From: Oscillospiraceae bacterium | GTDB lineage: Bacteria > Bacillota > Clostridia > Saccharofermentanales > Saccharofermentanaceae | Direction: 5' to 3' | Assembly: GCA_902803695.1 (NCBI GenBank) | Contig: CADCQX010000308.1 | Location: forward strand, 1 to 5,959 | DNA length: 5,959 bases | Part shown: positions 1-5,940 of the stretch, one piece after another | Layout of the letters: each line of letters opens with the position of its first letter | How positions within the stretch are numbered: position 1 is the first letter of the stretch | The notes under the pieces: model-generated | What the model was told of the DNA's origin: nothing | The model's database searches: none | The model's input: only the letters and a program-made list of their open reading frames with translations | Made by a program: the position numbers and the translations under genes

Positions 1-3000
1 TTGACCAATACTTCCGATGCAACTATCGAAGATTGGATCGTTGAGTTTGATTTCGACAGAACTATCACAGAGATCTGGAAGGCAGAGATCGTATCTCACG
101 AGGGCAGTCACTATGTGATCAAGAATCTCGGTTATGATGCAAACATCGAAAGTGGTGCAACAGTAACATTCGGCTTTAACGGAACAGACGGAGAAGCAGA
201 TTCCGTTCCGTACAATGTTGTACTCAGTTCTTCAACTCTTGAGCCAACTATCGAAGAGTTTGACAATAGCGAGGAACTCGTATCAAAAGTTTTTGGTGAC
301 CTTGACGTTATCTACCAGTATGGCGATGTAGCTTTGAGCGTTAAGCACAACGTCATTCTCCCAACAGATTTTGAAGATGTATCCGTTGTTTGGAGCAGCA
401 ACAACACAAGTGTTATTGAATCCGACGGTACCGTTCATAGATCTTATGACAGTTCTCCAGTAGTTACATTGACAGCGACGATCTCCTGTAATGAATTCTC
501 GTTAGAGAAGACATTCGAGTTGAGAGTTATCAAGTCTATGTACGAAGACTATAGTCTTGACAATATCTATGTCATGGAAGATATAGAAGAATTATATTTT
601 TACAATGACATTATCGAGGATACATATTTCTATGTTGATGAAGATGGAAATCTTTCTCGAGTAATCGGCTCAATTTGTGATATCACAGTTGACTCTCCTG
701 AGGAAGCATTACTTGCTATATATGGAGTAAAGAAACTTATAGGTTGCGAATCAGTATATGATGAACTAGTCATAGATCATATTACTTCAGACGCTTATGG
801 CTATGAGTATGTTTTCTCACAGGTTAATAATTCAGTTCCTGTTACAGGAACATTAATAACTCTTTCTACCGATCTGAATGGTAATATTGTCGGATTTATA
901 AGTTATTACAAGCCGATTCATATAAGTACAGAAGAAACTGTTAGTATTGATTCGGCAATCAGCAAGATCAGTGGTGTAGGTGAAGTTCGTAGTTATACTA
1001 AAAAAATCATAGTCGGTGACGAACAGACTTTGGTTTGGGAAATCTATTACTATAACACTGATGGAAAATCATGCTTTGCTGTTGTTGATGCTAATAGTGG
1101 AGTAGTGATAAACAATGCACAAACCAATAAGGGTTTAAATGAGCAGGGAACTGATGAAAACGGTGATGCTCATATGTTTGTAGCTACAGTTGAAGATAAT
1201 GACATAGTTATGAAAGATACGCAAAGACATATTTATGTCTACGTTATGGATCCTCAAAATGCAGACTTGCCGAGTCACGCTACTGTTGCTACAAAGGACA
1301 AATCATGGAGCACAATTGCAGTATCTGCTTATGTGAATGTTAATACATGTTATTCGTTCTATAGTAATAATTATTCCATAAATTCATTTAATAGATACAA
1401 CTCTAATACTCCGATATATGTATATGTTGGATATCAAAATCCTAATCAATATGCAGAGCCAGACGGCAATGCGTACTATGATTATGATGATTTCCTTGAT
1501 CAGTATATGCTCGTTTTTGGTGGACCGTTAAATGGCGCGAAAAGCTGGGGTTATAATCTGGAAATAGTTGGTCATGAGTATACTCATGGAATAGTTGATA
1601 TGCTTACACAATTAGGTGATGATAATGCATATCTAACACTGCCTGCAGGTGCTATTAACGAAGGTTATGCAGATGTAATGGGAATGATTATTGCCAGAGA
1701 CTCCAGTTGGATAGCCAGGATGCCTGATGGTTCTGTACTAAGAAATCTTGTTTCTCCAGCTTCGTCTGGCTGCGCAGATGATTACGAGTTGATAAAAAAT
1801 ACAGATTATTCTACTCAGGTCAAAACAGAACTGACACATGATCACAGTACGATTCTTTCACATGCATGTTATTTGATGTATAATAATGGTTTTAGTTTTG
1901 AACTGTTGTCAGATCTTGTAATGAAGACACTTCGTATGGGTTACACAACTAATGCAACATTTGTTGACGTTAGGGAACACTTTGAACAAGCAGCAGTTAC
2001 TATGGGATTGTCTGATTATCAGAAGAGTGTTATTAGTCAAGCTTTCGATGACGTCAATGTAAAGTATGAACTTAATGGAAAAACTTATACTCCAACTAAA
2101 TCAATAACTGTTACTGGTAAGGTTGTAGCTGCTAATCCTGTAGCTAATCCGGATAATAACGGAGGATCAGTTTACTATACTCCTATGTATGATGTTAAGG
2201 TCCAGATCAGAAGAAGCGGATACTCGACAGACTATTGTACACCGGTATATACTGATGACGGATTATTCTCTTTCTGCGACATAAAGCCTGGATCATATTA
2301 TCTTACTGTTTCCAAAGAAGGCTTCCAGACAGTTAATAGACTCATTGAAGTAAGATCTTCGCTAAACTCTGCTTTGGACGTTATATGCTTGATCAATAAT
2401 ATTTATTCCGGACAAGGAAGTGCTTCGGGTCAGGTTATTGACGCAACTACCGGAACAGGTGTAGCTGGATTGAAATTGAAGGTTTACAATTCCGGAAAAG
2501 CATTAACTTCTACATCAAATAACAATACAGTAATCGCTGAATTAACTACGGATGAAGAAGGTTTCTTTACTCTGGAGAATCTGTATTCAGGTCAGTATAC
2601 AGTAGAAGTGTCTGATGAAAGACCAATTCCTGTAGAGGACTATAGATACGCAAGTGTTGCGAAGAACATATTAGTCTTCGGTGGATATACCATCTCGGAT
2701 TATGTCATTCCTGTCAGTTTAAGGATGAATACGGGAAGCGTAAGAATAGTATTGGAATGGGGTGCTAATCCGAGTGATCTTGATTCTCATCTCTTATTTG
2801 ATACCTATTCGAATAGGATTTACTATGGACACAGAGAATACTATGTTGATGACAAATTGGCTTTGATGTTAGATCGAGACGATACAACCAGTTATGGTCC
2901 TGAAACCACCACGATCATAAAGGATGATGTTTCTGATTCTTATCTCTTCTACGTTCATCATTATGCAGGAAGCGGCTCGATATCTTTGTCTGGAGCAAAG

Positions 3001-3171
3001 GTAAGTGTTTATGTTGGAAATGCTTTGTATCCGAAATACATCTTCTATGCTCCAACTACCGGAGAAGGACGATATTGGACTGTTTTCAAACTTTCCGGCG
3101 ATAAGTCAATTACTAGCGTAAATACAATTTCGAGTTCTTATATAGATCCCGATGTATCGATATCTGGTTAA
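1..3171 (+). CDS. Secreted multidomain M4 (thermolysin-like) metalloprotease with CBM2-like module, 5'-truncated
   Basis: This is a secreted zinc endopeptidase. The frame is open from base 1 and begins inside a CBM2-like fold, so the TTG at base 1 is an internal Leu codon; the true start and signal peptide lie upstream. Domains, numbered from base 1: CBM2-like about 1-80 (W12, W26, Y38, FGF at 57-59); atrophied bacterial Ig-like about 93-178 (W131, DGTV 142-145); FTP/PepSY-type propeptide about 181-371, ending in VDANSG (362-367); M4 catalytic domain about 385-690; two carboxypeptidase-regulatory-like beta domains, about 702-795 and 806-908; YfaP/DUF2135-like about 911-1045 (W920, PSDLDSH, GPET 966-969). 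Catalytic residues visible by comparison with thermolysin are zinc ligands H525, H529 and E554 (GAINE), general base E526, D558, R581, H613 and substrate-binding N490. It appears catalytically competent. No LPXTG, SLH or dockerin ends the protein. The substrate is unknown; the CBM suggests polysaccharide or wall attachment. Confidence 0.9.
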   Translation: MTNTSDATIEDWIVEFDFDRTITEIWKAEIVSHEGSHYVIKNLGYDANIESGATVTFGFNGTDGEADSVPYNVVLSSSTLEPTIEEFDNSEELVSKVFGDLDVIYQYGDVALSVKHNVILPTDFEDVSVVWSSNNTSVIESDGTVHRSYDSSPVVTLTATISCNEFSLEKTFELRVIKSMYEDYSLDNIYVMEDIEELYFYNDIIEDTYFYVDEDGNLSRVIGSICDITVDSPEEALLAIYGVKKLIGCESVYDELVIDHITSDAYGYEYVFSQVNNSVPVTGTLITLSTDLNGNIVGFISYYKPIHISTEETVSIDSAISKISGVGEVRSYTKKIIVGDEQTLVWEIYYYNTDGKSCFAVVDANSGVVINNAQTNKGLNEQGTDENGDAHMFVATVEDNDIVMKDTQRHIYVYVMDPQNADLPSHATVATKDKSWSTIAVSAYVNVNTCYSFYSNNYSINSFNRYNSNTPIYVYVGYQNPNQYAEPDGNAYYDYDDFLDQYMLVFGGPLNGAKSWGYNLEIVGHEYTHGIVDMLTQLGDDNAYLTLPAGAINEGYADVMGMIIARDSSWIARMPDGSVLRNLVSPASSGCADDYELIKNTDYSTQVKTELTHDHSTILSHACYLMYNNGFSFELLSDLVMKTLRMGYTTNATFVDVREHFEQAAVTMGLSDYQKSVISQAFDDVNVKYELNGKTYTPTKSITVTGKVVAANPVANPDNNGGSVYYTPMYDVKVQIRRSGYSTDYCTPVYTDDGLFSFCDIKPGSYYLTVSKEGFQTVNRLIEVRSSLNSALDVICLINNIYSGQGSASGQVIDATTGTGVAGLKLKVYNSGKALTSTSNNNTVIAELTTDEEGFFTLENLYSGQYTVEVSDERPIPVEDYRYASVAKNILVFGGYTISDYVIPVSLRMNTGSVRIVLEWGANPSDLDSHLLFDTYSNRIYYGHREYYVDDKLALMLDRDDTTSYGPETTTIIKDDVSDSYLFYVHHYAGSGSISLSGAKVSVYVGNALYPKYIFYAPTTGEGRYWTVFKLSGDKSITSVNTISSSYIDPDVSISG

Positions 3172-3209
3172 TGATGCTTTCTAATTGATATTAATCAAAT
3201 AGCGGATTG

Positions 3210-3247
3210 GAGCGGATAAGTGAGGGTTCTCCCTCGCTTATCTGCTC
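3210..3247 (+). terminator. Long hairpin after the protease gene, possible leaky terminator
   Basis: A 17-bp stem (3210-3226 with 3231-3247) closes a TTCT loop. Two of the pairs are G-U wobbles in RNA of the + strand; on the other strand they would be A-C mismatches, so the structure is selected, if at all, in + strand transcripts. It lies 39 bases after the protease stop. The stem is followed by CTATATATAAAG rather than a run of U, so it may be a weak terminator or an mRNA-stabilising structure that lowers expression of the lipoprotein gene relative to the protease. The role is inferred. Confidence 0.55.
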
Positions 3248-3291
3248 TCTATATATAAAGTAGTAAAATGAAAATATATGGGGTGCATTAT

Positions 3292-4383
3292 ATGAGAAAT
3301 AGAAATATCGGATTAGTAATAGGTTTTGCAATTATATCAAGTTCAATGGTGCTTACTTCCTGCTCATTAAGATCAGCAGATGAATCCTCTTCGGAATCAA
3401 CATTGGACACGGAGAAGGTAATAGAGAGTCCTGAAAACTCTGATGATGTGACAGAGGTTATAGAAACGCAGACCAGTGAGTCTAAGACGAAGAAGATAAC
3501 TGATATTAATTCAAGCATATGGGATATTTATTGGGAGACGAATATCGTTTTTGAAGAAGGGGAATTGGAAATGTTCGTCAAAAGCGATATTGGACTTCCA
3601 ACTGTTATCAAAGATGCGACTATTACCTGGAAGAGTGATAACGAGGATGTTATTGAAAATGACGGAACGGTACACAGGCAGGAAAATTATTCTCCTACGG
3701 TTAATATGACGGCGACCATTACAAATGATGAAGGGTCAGTAGAGAAGACTTTTGAACTTAGAGTCATTAGGACAGAGTTGGACGACATGAAGCCTGAGGA
3801 TGTATGGGTGCTTGATGAAGTCGATCAGCTATACTTTTTTAACGATATTATTGAAGATACTTATATATATGTTAATGGTGAAGGATATGTGACCAGAGTT
3901 ATCGGATCAATATATGAATTTAAGGCTGAGTGCCCGGATGAGGTTATGCTGGCGTTATACGGTATACATAATCTCATAGGCTGCGAGTCGGTATACGATG
4001 AATTGGTTTTCGACTATGCACTTAAAGATGACTATGGTTATACGTATATATTTAAGCAGTACTATGATTCGTACCTTGTCTATGGAAGTATGGTCACTGT
4101 ATTAACCGATCTTGAGGGAAATACGAACGGTTTTATAAACTACTATGTTCCGCTCGATATCTCAACTGACTATACACTTACTGAGCAGGATGCGATCGAT
4201 AAGCTCGAAGATTGTTCTCAAGTTATCTATGCGGAAGTGCAGATACGTTTTATACCTGATGATGAGCCGAAGATGATTTGGTATATCGAGTATGTCGGGG
4301 GAGATGATTTTGCTGTGAATTCCGCGATAATCGATGCAAACAGCGGCGAAGTGCTATTCGACGAGGCTATGATGCAGGACTAA
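3292..4383 (+). CDS. Lipoprotein consisting of an Ig-like domain and an orphan M4 protease propeptide
   Basis: I do not know a named family for this protein. The N-terminus MRNRN is followed by a hydrophobic segment (6-21) and the lipobox L-T-S-C with C24, so it should be lipidated and held on the outer face of the membrane. Residues 25-80 are a Ser/Glu/Thr-rich linker. Residues about 85-160 are an atrophied Ig-like domain (W113, DGTVHR 124-129, KTFELRVI 152-159). Residues about 161-356 match the FTP/PepSY propeptide of the upstream protease, including LIGCESVYDELV (228-239) and the terminal DANSGE (348-353). It ends 10 residues later with no catalytic domain. From the conserved Trp to DANSG the spacing is 235 residues here and 232 in the protease, so the two are colinear paralogues. 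The start at 3292 was chosen over the in-frame ATG at 3268 because GGGG (3280-3283) is at ribosome-site distance and the signal peptide then has normal form. Likely role (inferred): trans chaperone, inhibitor or protection factor for the protease. Alternatives are a decayed protease gene or a sensor. Confidence 0.88.
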   Translation: MRNRNIGLVIGFAIISSSMVLTSCSLRSADESSSESTLDTEKVIESPENSDDVTEVIETQTSESKTKKITDINSSIWDIYWETNIVFEEGELEMFVKSDIGLPTVIKDATITWKSDNEDVIENDGTVHRQENYSPTVNMTATITNDEGSVEKTFELRVIRTELDDMKPEDVWVLDEVDQLYFFNDIIEDTYIYVNGEGYVTRVIGSIYEFKAECPDEVMLALYGIHNLIGCESVYDELVFDYALKDDYGYTYIFKQYYDSYLVYGSMVTVLTDLEGNTNGFINYYVPLDISTDYTLTEQDAIDKLEDCSQVIYAEVQIRFIPDDEPKMIWYIEYVGGDDFAVNSAIIDANSGEVLFDEAMMQD

Positions 4384-4438
4384 AATCCCCTGGTGGCGGG
4401 CGTTTTCGAGAAAAAATAAAAAATATTGCAAAACCCTA

Positions 4439-4467
4439 TTGACATTAATGGTAAAAAGTACCATAAT
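4439..4467 (+). promoter_or_regulatory. Sigma-A promoter of the Nudix regulator gene
   Basis: A perfect -35 TTGACA (4439-4444) is followed after exactly 17 bp by CATAAT (4462-4467), five of six matches to the -10 consensus. The A-rich tract at 4410-4424 just upstream resembles an UP element. Transcription should start near 4474, leaving a leader of about 27 bases before the AGGAG at 4489-4493 and the ATG at 4501. The promoter separates this gene from the lipoprotein gene upstream. Confidence 0.82.
4449..4463. promoter_or_regulatory. Putative operator site 1, TGGT-N7-ACCA
   Basis: The 15-bp palindrome TGGTAAAAAGTACCA has arms that extend by one base pair on each side of TGGT/ACCA (ATGGTA...TACCAT, 4448-4464). 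It fills the spacer between -35 and -10 and touches the -10 box, the classical position for a repressor. A second copy of the same pattern lies 24 bp downstream. The likely ligand is the winged-helix protein encoded immediately downstream; that assignment is inference. Confidence 0.6.
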
Positions 4468-4472
4468 AAAGA

Positions 4473-4487
4473 TGGTCAGAGTTACCA
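4473..4487. promoter_or_regulatory. Putative operator site 2, TGGT-N7-ACCA
   Basis: TGGTCAGAGTTACCA repeats the arm sequence and arm spacing of site 1 and matches it at 11 of 15 positions. It spans the predicted transcription start and abuts the ribosome binding site. Bound protein here would block transcription initiation or early elongation. Confidence 0.55.
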
Positions 4488-4493
4488 AAGGAG
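4487..4493 (+). promoter_or_regulatory. Ribosome binding site that fixes the Nudix gene start
   Basis: AAAGGAG sits 7 bases before the ATG at 4501. The frame stays open upstream to a TTG at 4426, but that codon has no ribosome site, precedes the promoter and would add residues not typical of the family, so 4501 is the start. Confidence 0.85.
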
Positions 4494-4500
4494 ATTACAG

Positions 4501-5262
4501 ATGAAAGCATACAAATGTACAACCCAAGCTGAGAAGGACTTCCTCAAAACCTACGACGCCTCACAATTCGAACGTCCTTCCGTTACAGCAGATATAGTGA
4601 TCCTCACTTTGGATTCCTCTGATGAGCTTAACATCCTCCTCATCAAACGAGGAGGATTCCCCTACAAAGATCACTGGGCTATTCCGGGCGGCTTCCTGGA
4701 TGCCGGGAAAGAGTCCATCGATGAAGCGGCGGCGAGAGAGCTTCGGACAGAGACGAACATTGACAATGTATATCTGAAGCAGCTCTATACTTTCGGAAAT
4801 CCGGATCGAGACCCGAGAACGACAGTAGTCTCCGTCGCATATACGGCACTGGTACCGAAACATAAGTTAGACATCAAGGCAGGCGATGACGCCTCGGATG
4901 CGAAACTGTTCAGGATCAAGTACGACGTTAACGGAATAATCTTCTCGAATGATGAAGAGACCATAACTGAAGAAGACTTGGCTTTCGATCATGAAGAGAT
5001 AATCAAGATGGCGATCACGAGGCTTCGGAACAGGATAGATTACGAAGATGATGCGTTCAATCTTTTAAGGGATAAGAATGAATTCACCATCTCGGAACTG
5101 AAGAGGATCCATGAGACCATCAAGAACAGGACGTTGGATCTGCCGAACTTCCGTAAGACCTTCCTTCGGGACTATGTGGCGACAGGCAAGGTTATCGATC
5201 TGAATAAGACGATGGTCGCGAAGGGAAAGCCTGCGAGGTTATATAAATACATAGAAAGATAG
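4501..5262 (+). CDS. Nudix domain protein with C-terminal winged helix (NrtR-like regulator or hydrolase)
   Basis: The product has 253 residues. An N-terminal Nudix fold (about 30-150) carries WAIPGGF and a Nudix box at 63-87, followed by LYTFGNPDRDPR (95-106) and SVAY (111-114), typical of the ADP-ribose-type Nudix proteins fused to a DNA-binding domain. The C-terminal part (about 182-253) has the winged-helix pattern of that group: FTISEL (195-200), LPNFRKTFL and a final KPARLYKYI. In NrtR proteins ADP-ribose binding to the Nudix domain releases DNA and controls NAD-related genes. The box is degenerate: relative to GX5EX7REUXEEXGU it has one extra residue in the loop (GFLDAGKE), Thr83 replaces the first Glu of the EE pair and Asn86 replaces the Gly. 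E80 and E84 remain, so activity may be reduced and the protein could be mainly a sensor. No NAD genes are visible nearby. The two palindromes in its promoter suggest autoregulation. A plain Nudix hydrolase is the alternative. Confidence 0.87.
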   Translation: MKAYKCTTQAEKDFLKTYDASQFERPSVTADIVILTLDSSDELNILLIKRGGFPYKDHWAIPGGFLDAGKESIDEAAARELRTETNIDNVYLKQLYTFGNPDRDPRTTVVSVAYTALVPKHKLDIKAGDDASDAKLFRIKYDVNGIIFSNDEETITEEDLAFDHEEIIKMAITRLRNRIDYEDDAFNLLRDKNEFTISELKRIHETIKNRTLDLPNFRKTFLRDYVATGKVIDLNKTMVAKGKPARLYKYIER

Positions 5263-5309
5263 ATACATAAGATATACGTTTAACTAACTGCCTCTCTGTG
5301 AGAAGTCCT

Positions 5310-5455
5310 TCCTATGCATTAAGGACAACTTGCTAAACAATTGGAATGAGCTACAAGTAACATGGAAAAAGGGAATAGATAATAGGAGTAAATTTGGAAT
5401 AAGGACACGACATAAGAAGTAACACATTGGGATAAGGAAATAGATATGCATAGGA
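5310..5455. repeat. 10-bp inverted repeat bounding a 146-bp noncoding segment
   Basis: TCCTATGCAT at 5310-5319 is the exact reverse complement of ATGCATAGGA at 5446-5455. The core ATGCAT is itself palindromic, which raises the chance of coincidence. No target-site duplication flanks the pair. It could be the base of a long RNA stem or the ends of a small miniature element. Confidence 0.35.
5341..5438 (+). repeat. Three direct copies of TTGG(A/G)AT(A/G)AG
   Basis: Copies begin at 5341, 5394 and 5427. The last two match over 12 bases except one (TTGGAATAAGGA and TTGGGATAAGGA). A second loose pair, GGGAATAGATAATAGGAG (from 5371) and GGAAATAGATATGCATAGGAG (from 5436), interleaves with them. This suggests internal duplication in noncoding DNA; no function is known. 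Confidence 0.4.
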
Positions 5456-5457
5456 GA

Positions 5458-5486
5458 TAAAAGGGGTCGAAAGCCCCTTTTAGTTT
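5458..5486 (+). terminator. Intrinsic terminator upstream of the Dabb gene
   Basis: A 9-bp stem TAAAAGGGG/CCCCTTTTA (5458-5466 with 5474-5482) closes a 7-base loop TCGAAAG that can form a GAAA tetraloop with one bulged base. The U-rich right arm runs into AGTTT. Because the stem carries A and T runs on opposite arms, it could act in both directions, but both flanking genes run rightward, so it most likely ends the Nudix transcript or a transcript arising in the preceding gap. Confidence 0.75.
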
Positions 5487-5511
5487 GCTCTGAATTATTA
5501 TCTGCCGGTTG

Positions 5512-5520
5512 TGTTATGAT
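5512..5520 (+). promoter_or_regulatory. Extended -10 promoter of the Dabb gene
   Basis: TGTTATGAT contains TATGAT (5515-5520, five of six consensus matches) preceded by TG one base away, the extended -10 element. The hexamer 17 bp upstream (GAATTA, 5492-5497) is a poor -35, which is usual for extended -10 promoters. The predicted start near 5527 gives a leader of about 24 bases with AAGGAG at 5538-5543. Confidence 0.65.
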
Positions 5521-5550
5521 GGATAGAAAATAGAACCAAGGAGATCGACC

Positions 5551-5853
5551 ATGGTAAGACACGTAATCATTTGGACTTTGAAAGATGAATATTCCGATGA
5601 GGAGAAGGCCTCCATCAAAGCAGGTATCAAGGAAGGCCTCGAGGGTCTTAAATCAAAAGTCCCGGGCATAGTTGAGATCAAGGTCAATACTGAAGGATTG
5701 GATAGTTCCAGCGGCAATCTGATGCTCGATTCCTTATTCGAGAGCAGGGAAGCGCTGACCTCTTATTCGTCCAACCCTTTCCACGTTGAAGTTGCCACCA
5801 CTAAGGTAAGGCCATTCGTAAAGATCAGAAGCAGCTTCGATTACGAAGTCTGA
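5551..5853 (+). CDS. Dabb-family (stress-responsive dimeric alpha/beta barrel) small protein
   Basis: The product has 100 residues, the usual size of single-domain Dabb proteins. Family features are the N-terminal strand VRHVIIWTLK (2-11) with the conserved His4, a central helix rich in Lys/Glu ending in the PGI turn, the strand LMLDSLFES (57-65) with Phe63-Glu-Ser, Tyr72, NPFH (75-78) and a final FDYEV. Such proteins are cytoplasmic dimers with a ferredoxin-like fold; known members include a few enzymes, but most bacterial ones have no established substrate. AAGGAG lies 7 bases before the ATG. It stands alone between its own promoter and two terminators, so the neighbours do not indicate a pathway. 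No signal peptide or membrane segment is present. Confidence 0.9.
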   Translation: MVRHVIIWTLKDEYSDEEKASIKAGIKEGLEGLKSKVPGIVEIKVNTEGLDSSSGNLMLDSLFESREALTSYSSNPFHVEVATTKVRPFVKIRSSFDYEV

Positions 5854-5899
5854 TCTTCCTTATCGAAAAAGTGGATGTCTCAAAACATATTGGGATCAT

Positions 5900-5940
5900 A
5901 AAAGGCAGGTTCACACTGAAGGCAATCTGCTTTTTATTTT
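5900..5940 (+). terminator. Intrinsic terminator of the Dabb gene
   Basis: A 9-bp stem (AAAAGGCAG at 5900-5908 with CTGCTTTTT at 5927-5935, one G-U pair) encloses an 18-base loop that can itself pair TTCA with TGAA. It is followed by ATTTT, giving a U-rich tail TTTTTATTTT. It lies 46 bases after the Dabb stop codon. Confidence 0.8.

Larger units (their letters stand above)
5263..5457. other. Noncoding stretch with short repeats, no gene seen
   Basis: I see no convincing gene here on either strand. The sequence is purine-rich on the + strand and ends in an intrinsic terminator (5458-5486). It holds a GTCCTT/AAGGAC hairpin (5305-5310 with 5321-5326, 10-base loop), a long-range inverted repeat (5310-5319 with 5446-5455) and three copies of a TTGGRATRAG motif. 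It may be the 3' untranslated region of the Nudix transcript, a small structured RNA or the remains of a small repeat element; none of these matches a family I recognise, and no good promoter was seen inside it. Confidence 0.5.

Noticed and set aside
1..3. TTG at the first base as a start codon for the protease
   Set aside because: It falls inside a CBM2-like domain, there is no signal peptide and the upstream sequence is absent, so it is an artefact of the window edge.
3185..3198. TTGAT-N4-ATCAA inverted repeat, also TTGATA as a possible -35
   Set aside because: The arms are only five bases in AT-rich DNA and no -10 sequence lies at a suitable distance.
3268..3270. Upstream in-frame ATG as the start of the lipoprotein
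   Set aside because: It has no ribosome site and would add eight residues before the positively charged MRNRN signal start; GGGG at 3280-3283 fits the ATG at 3292.
3288..3518. Open frame on the minus strand at the lipoprotein N-terminus
   Set aside because: It is the complement of the signal peptide and Ser/Glu linker and shows no protein-like features.
4384..4424. Possible terminator after the lipoprotein gene (CCCC...GGG followed by an A-rich tract)
   Set aside because: Only three or four pairs can form, and the run on the + strand is A rather than T; it is better explained as an upstream A-tract of the following promoter.
4561..4863. Open frame on the minus strand inside the Nudix gene
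   Set aside because: It is fully contained in a well-supported gene, has no recognisable domain and no ribosome site.
5284..5562. Open frame of 92 codons on the minus strand
   Set aside because: It runs through the terminator hairpin and the Dabb promoter, overlaps the Dabb start and resembles no protein; it is a chance frame in purine-rich DNA.
5514..5717. Open frame on the minus strand over the Dabb gene
   Set aside because: It is antisense to a convincing family gene and has no features of its own.
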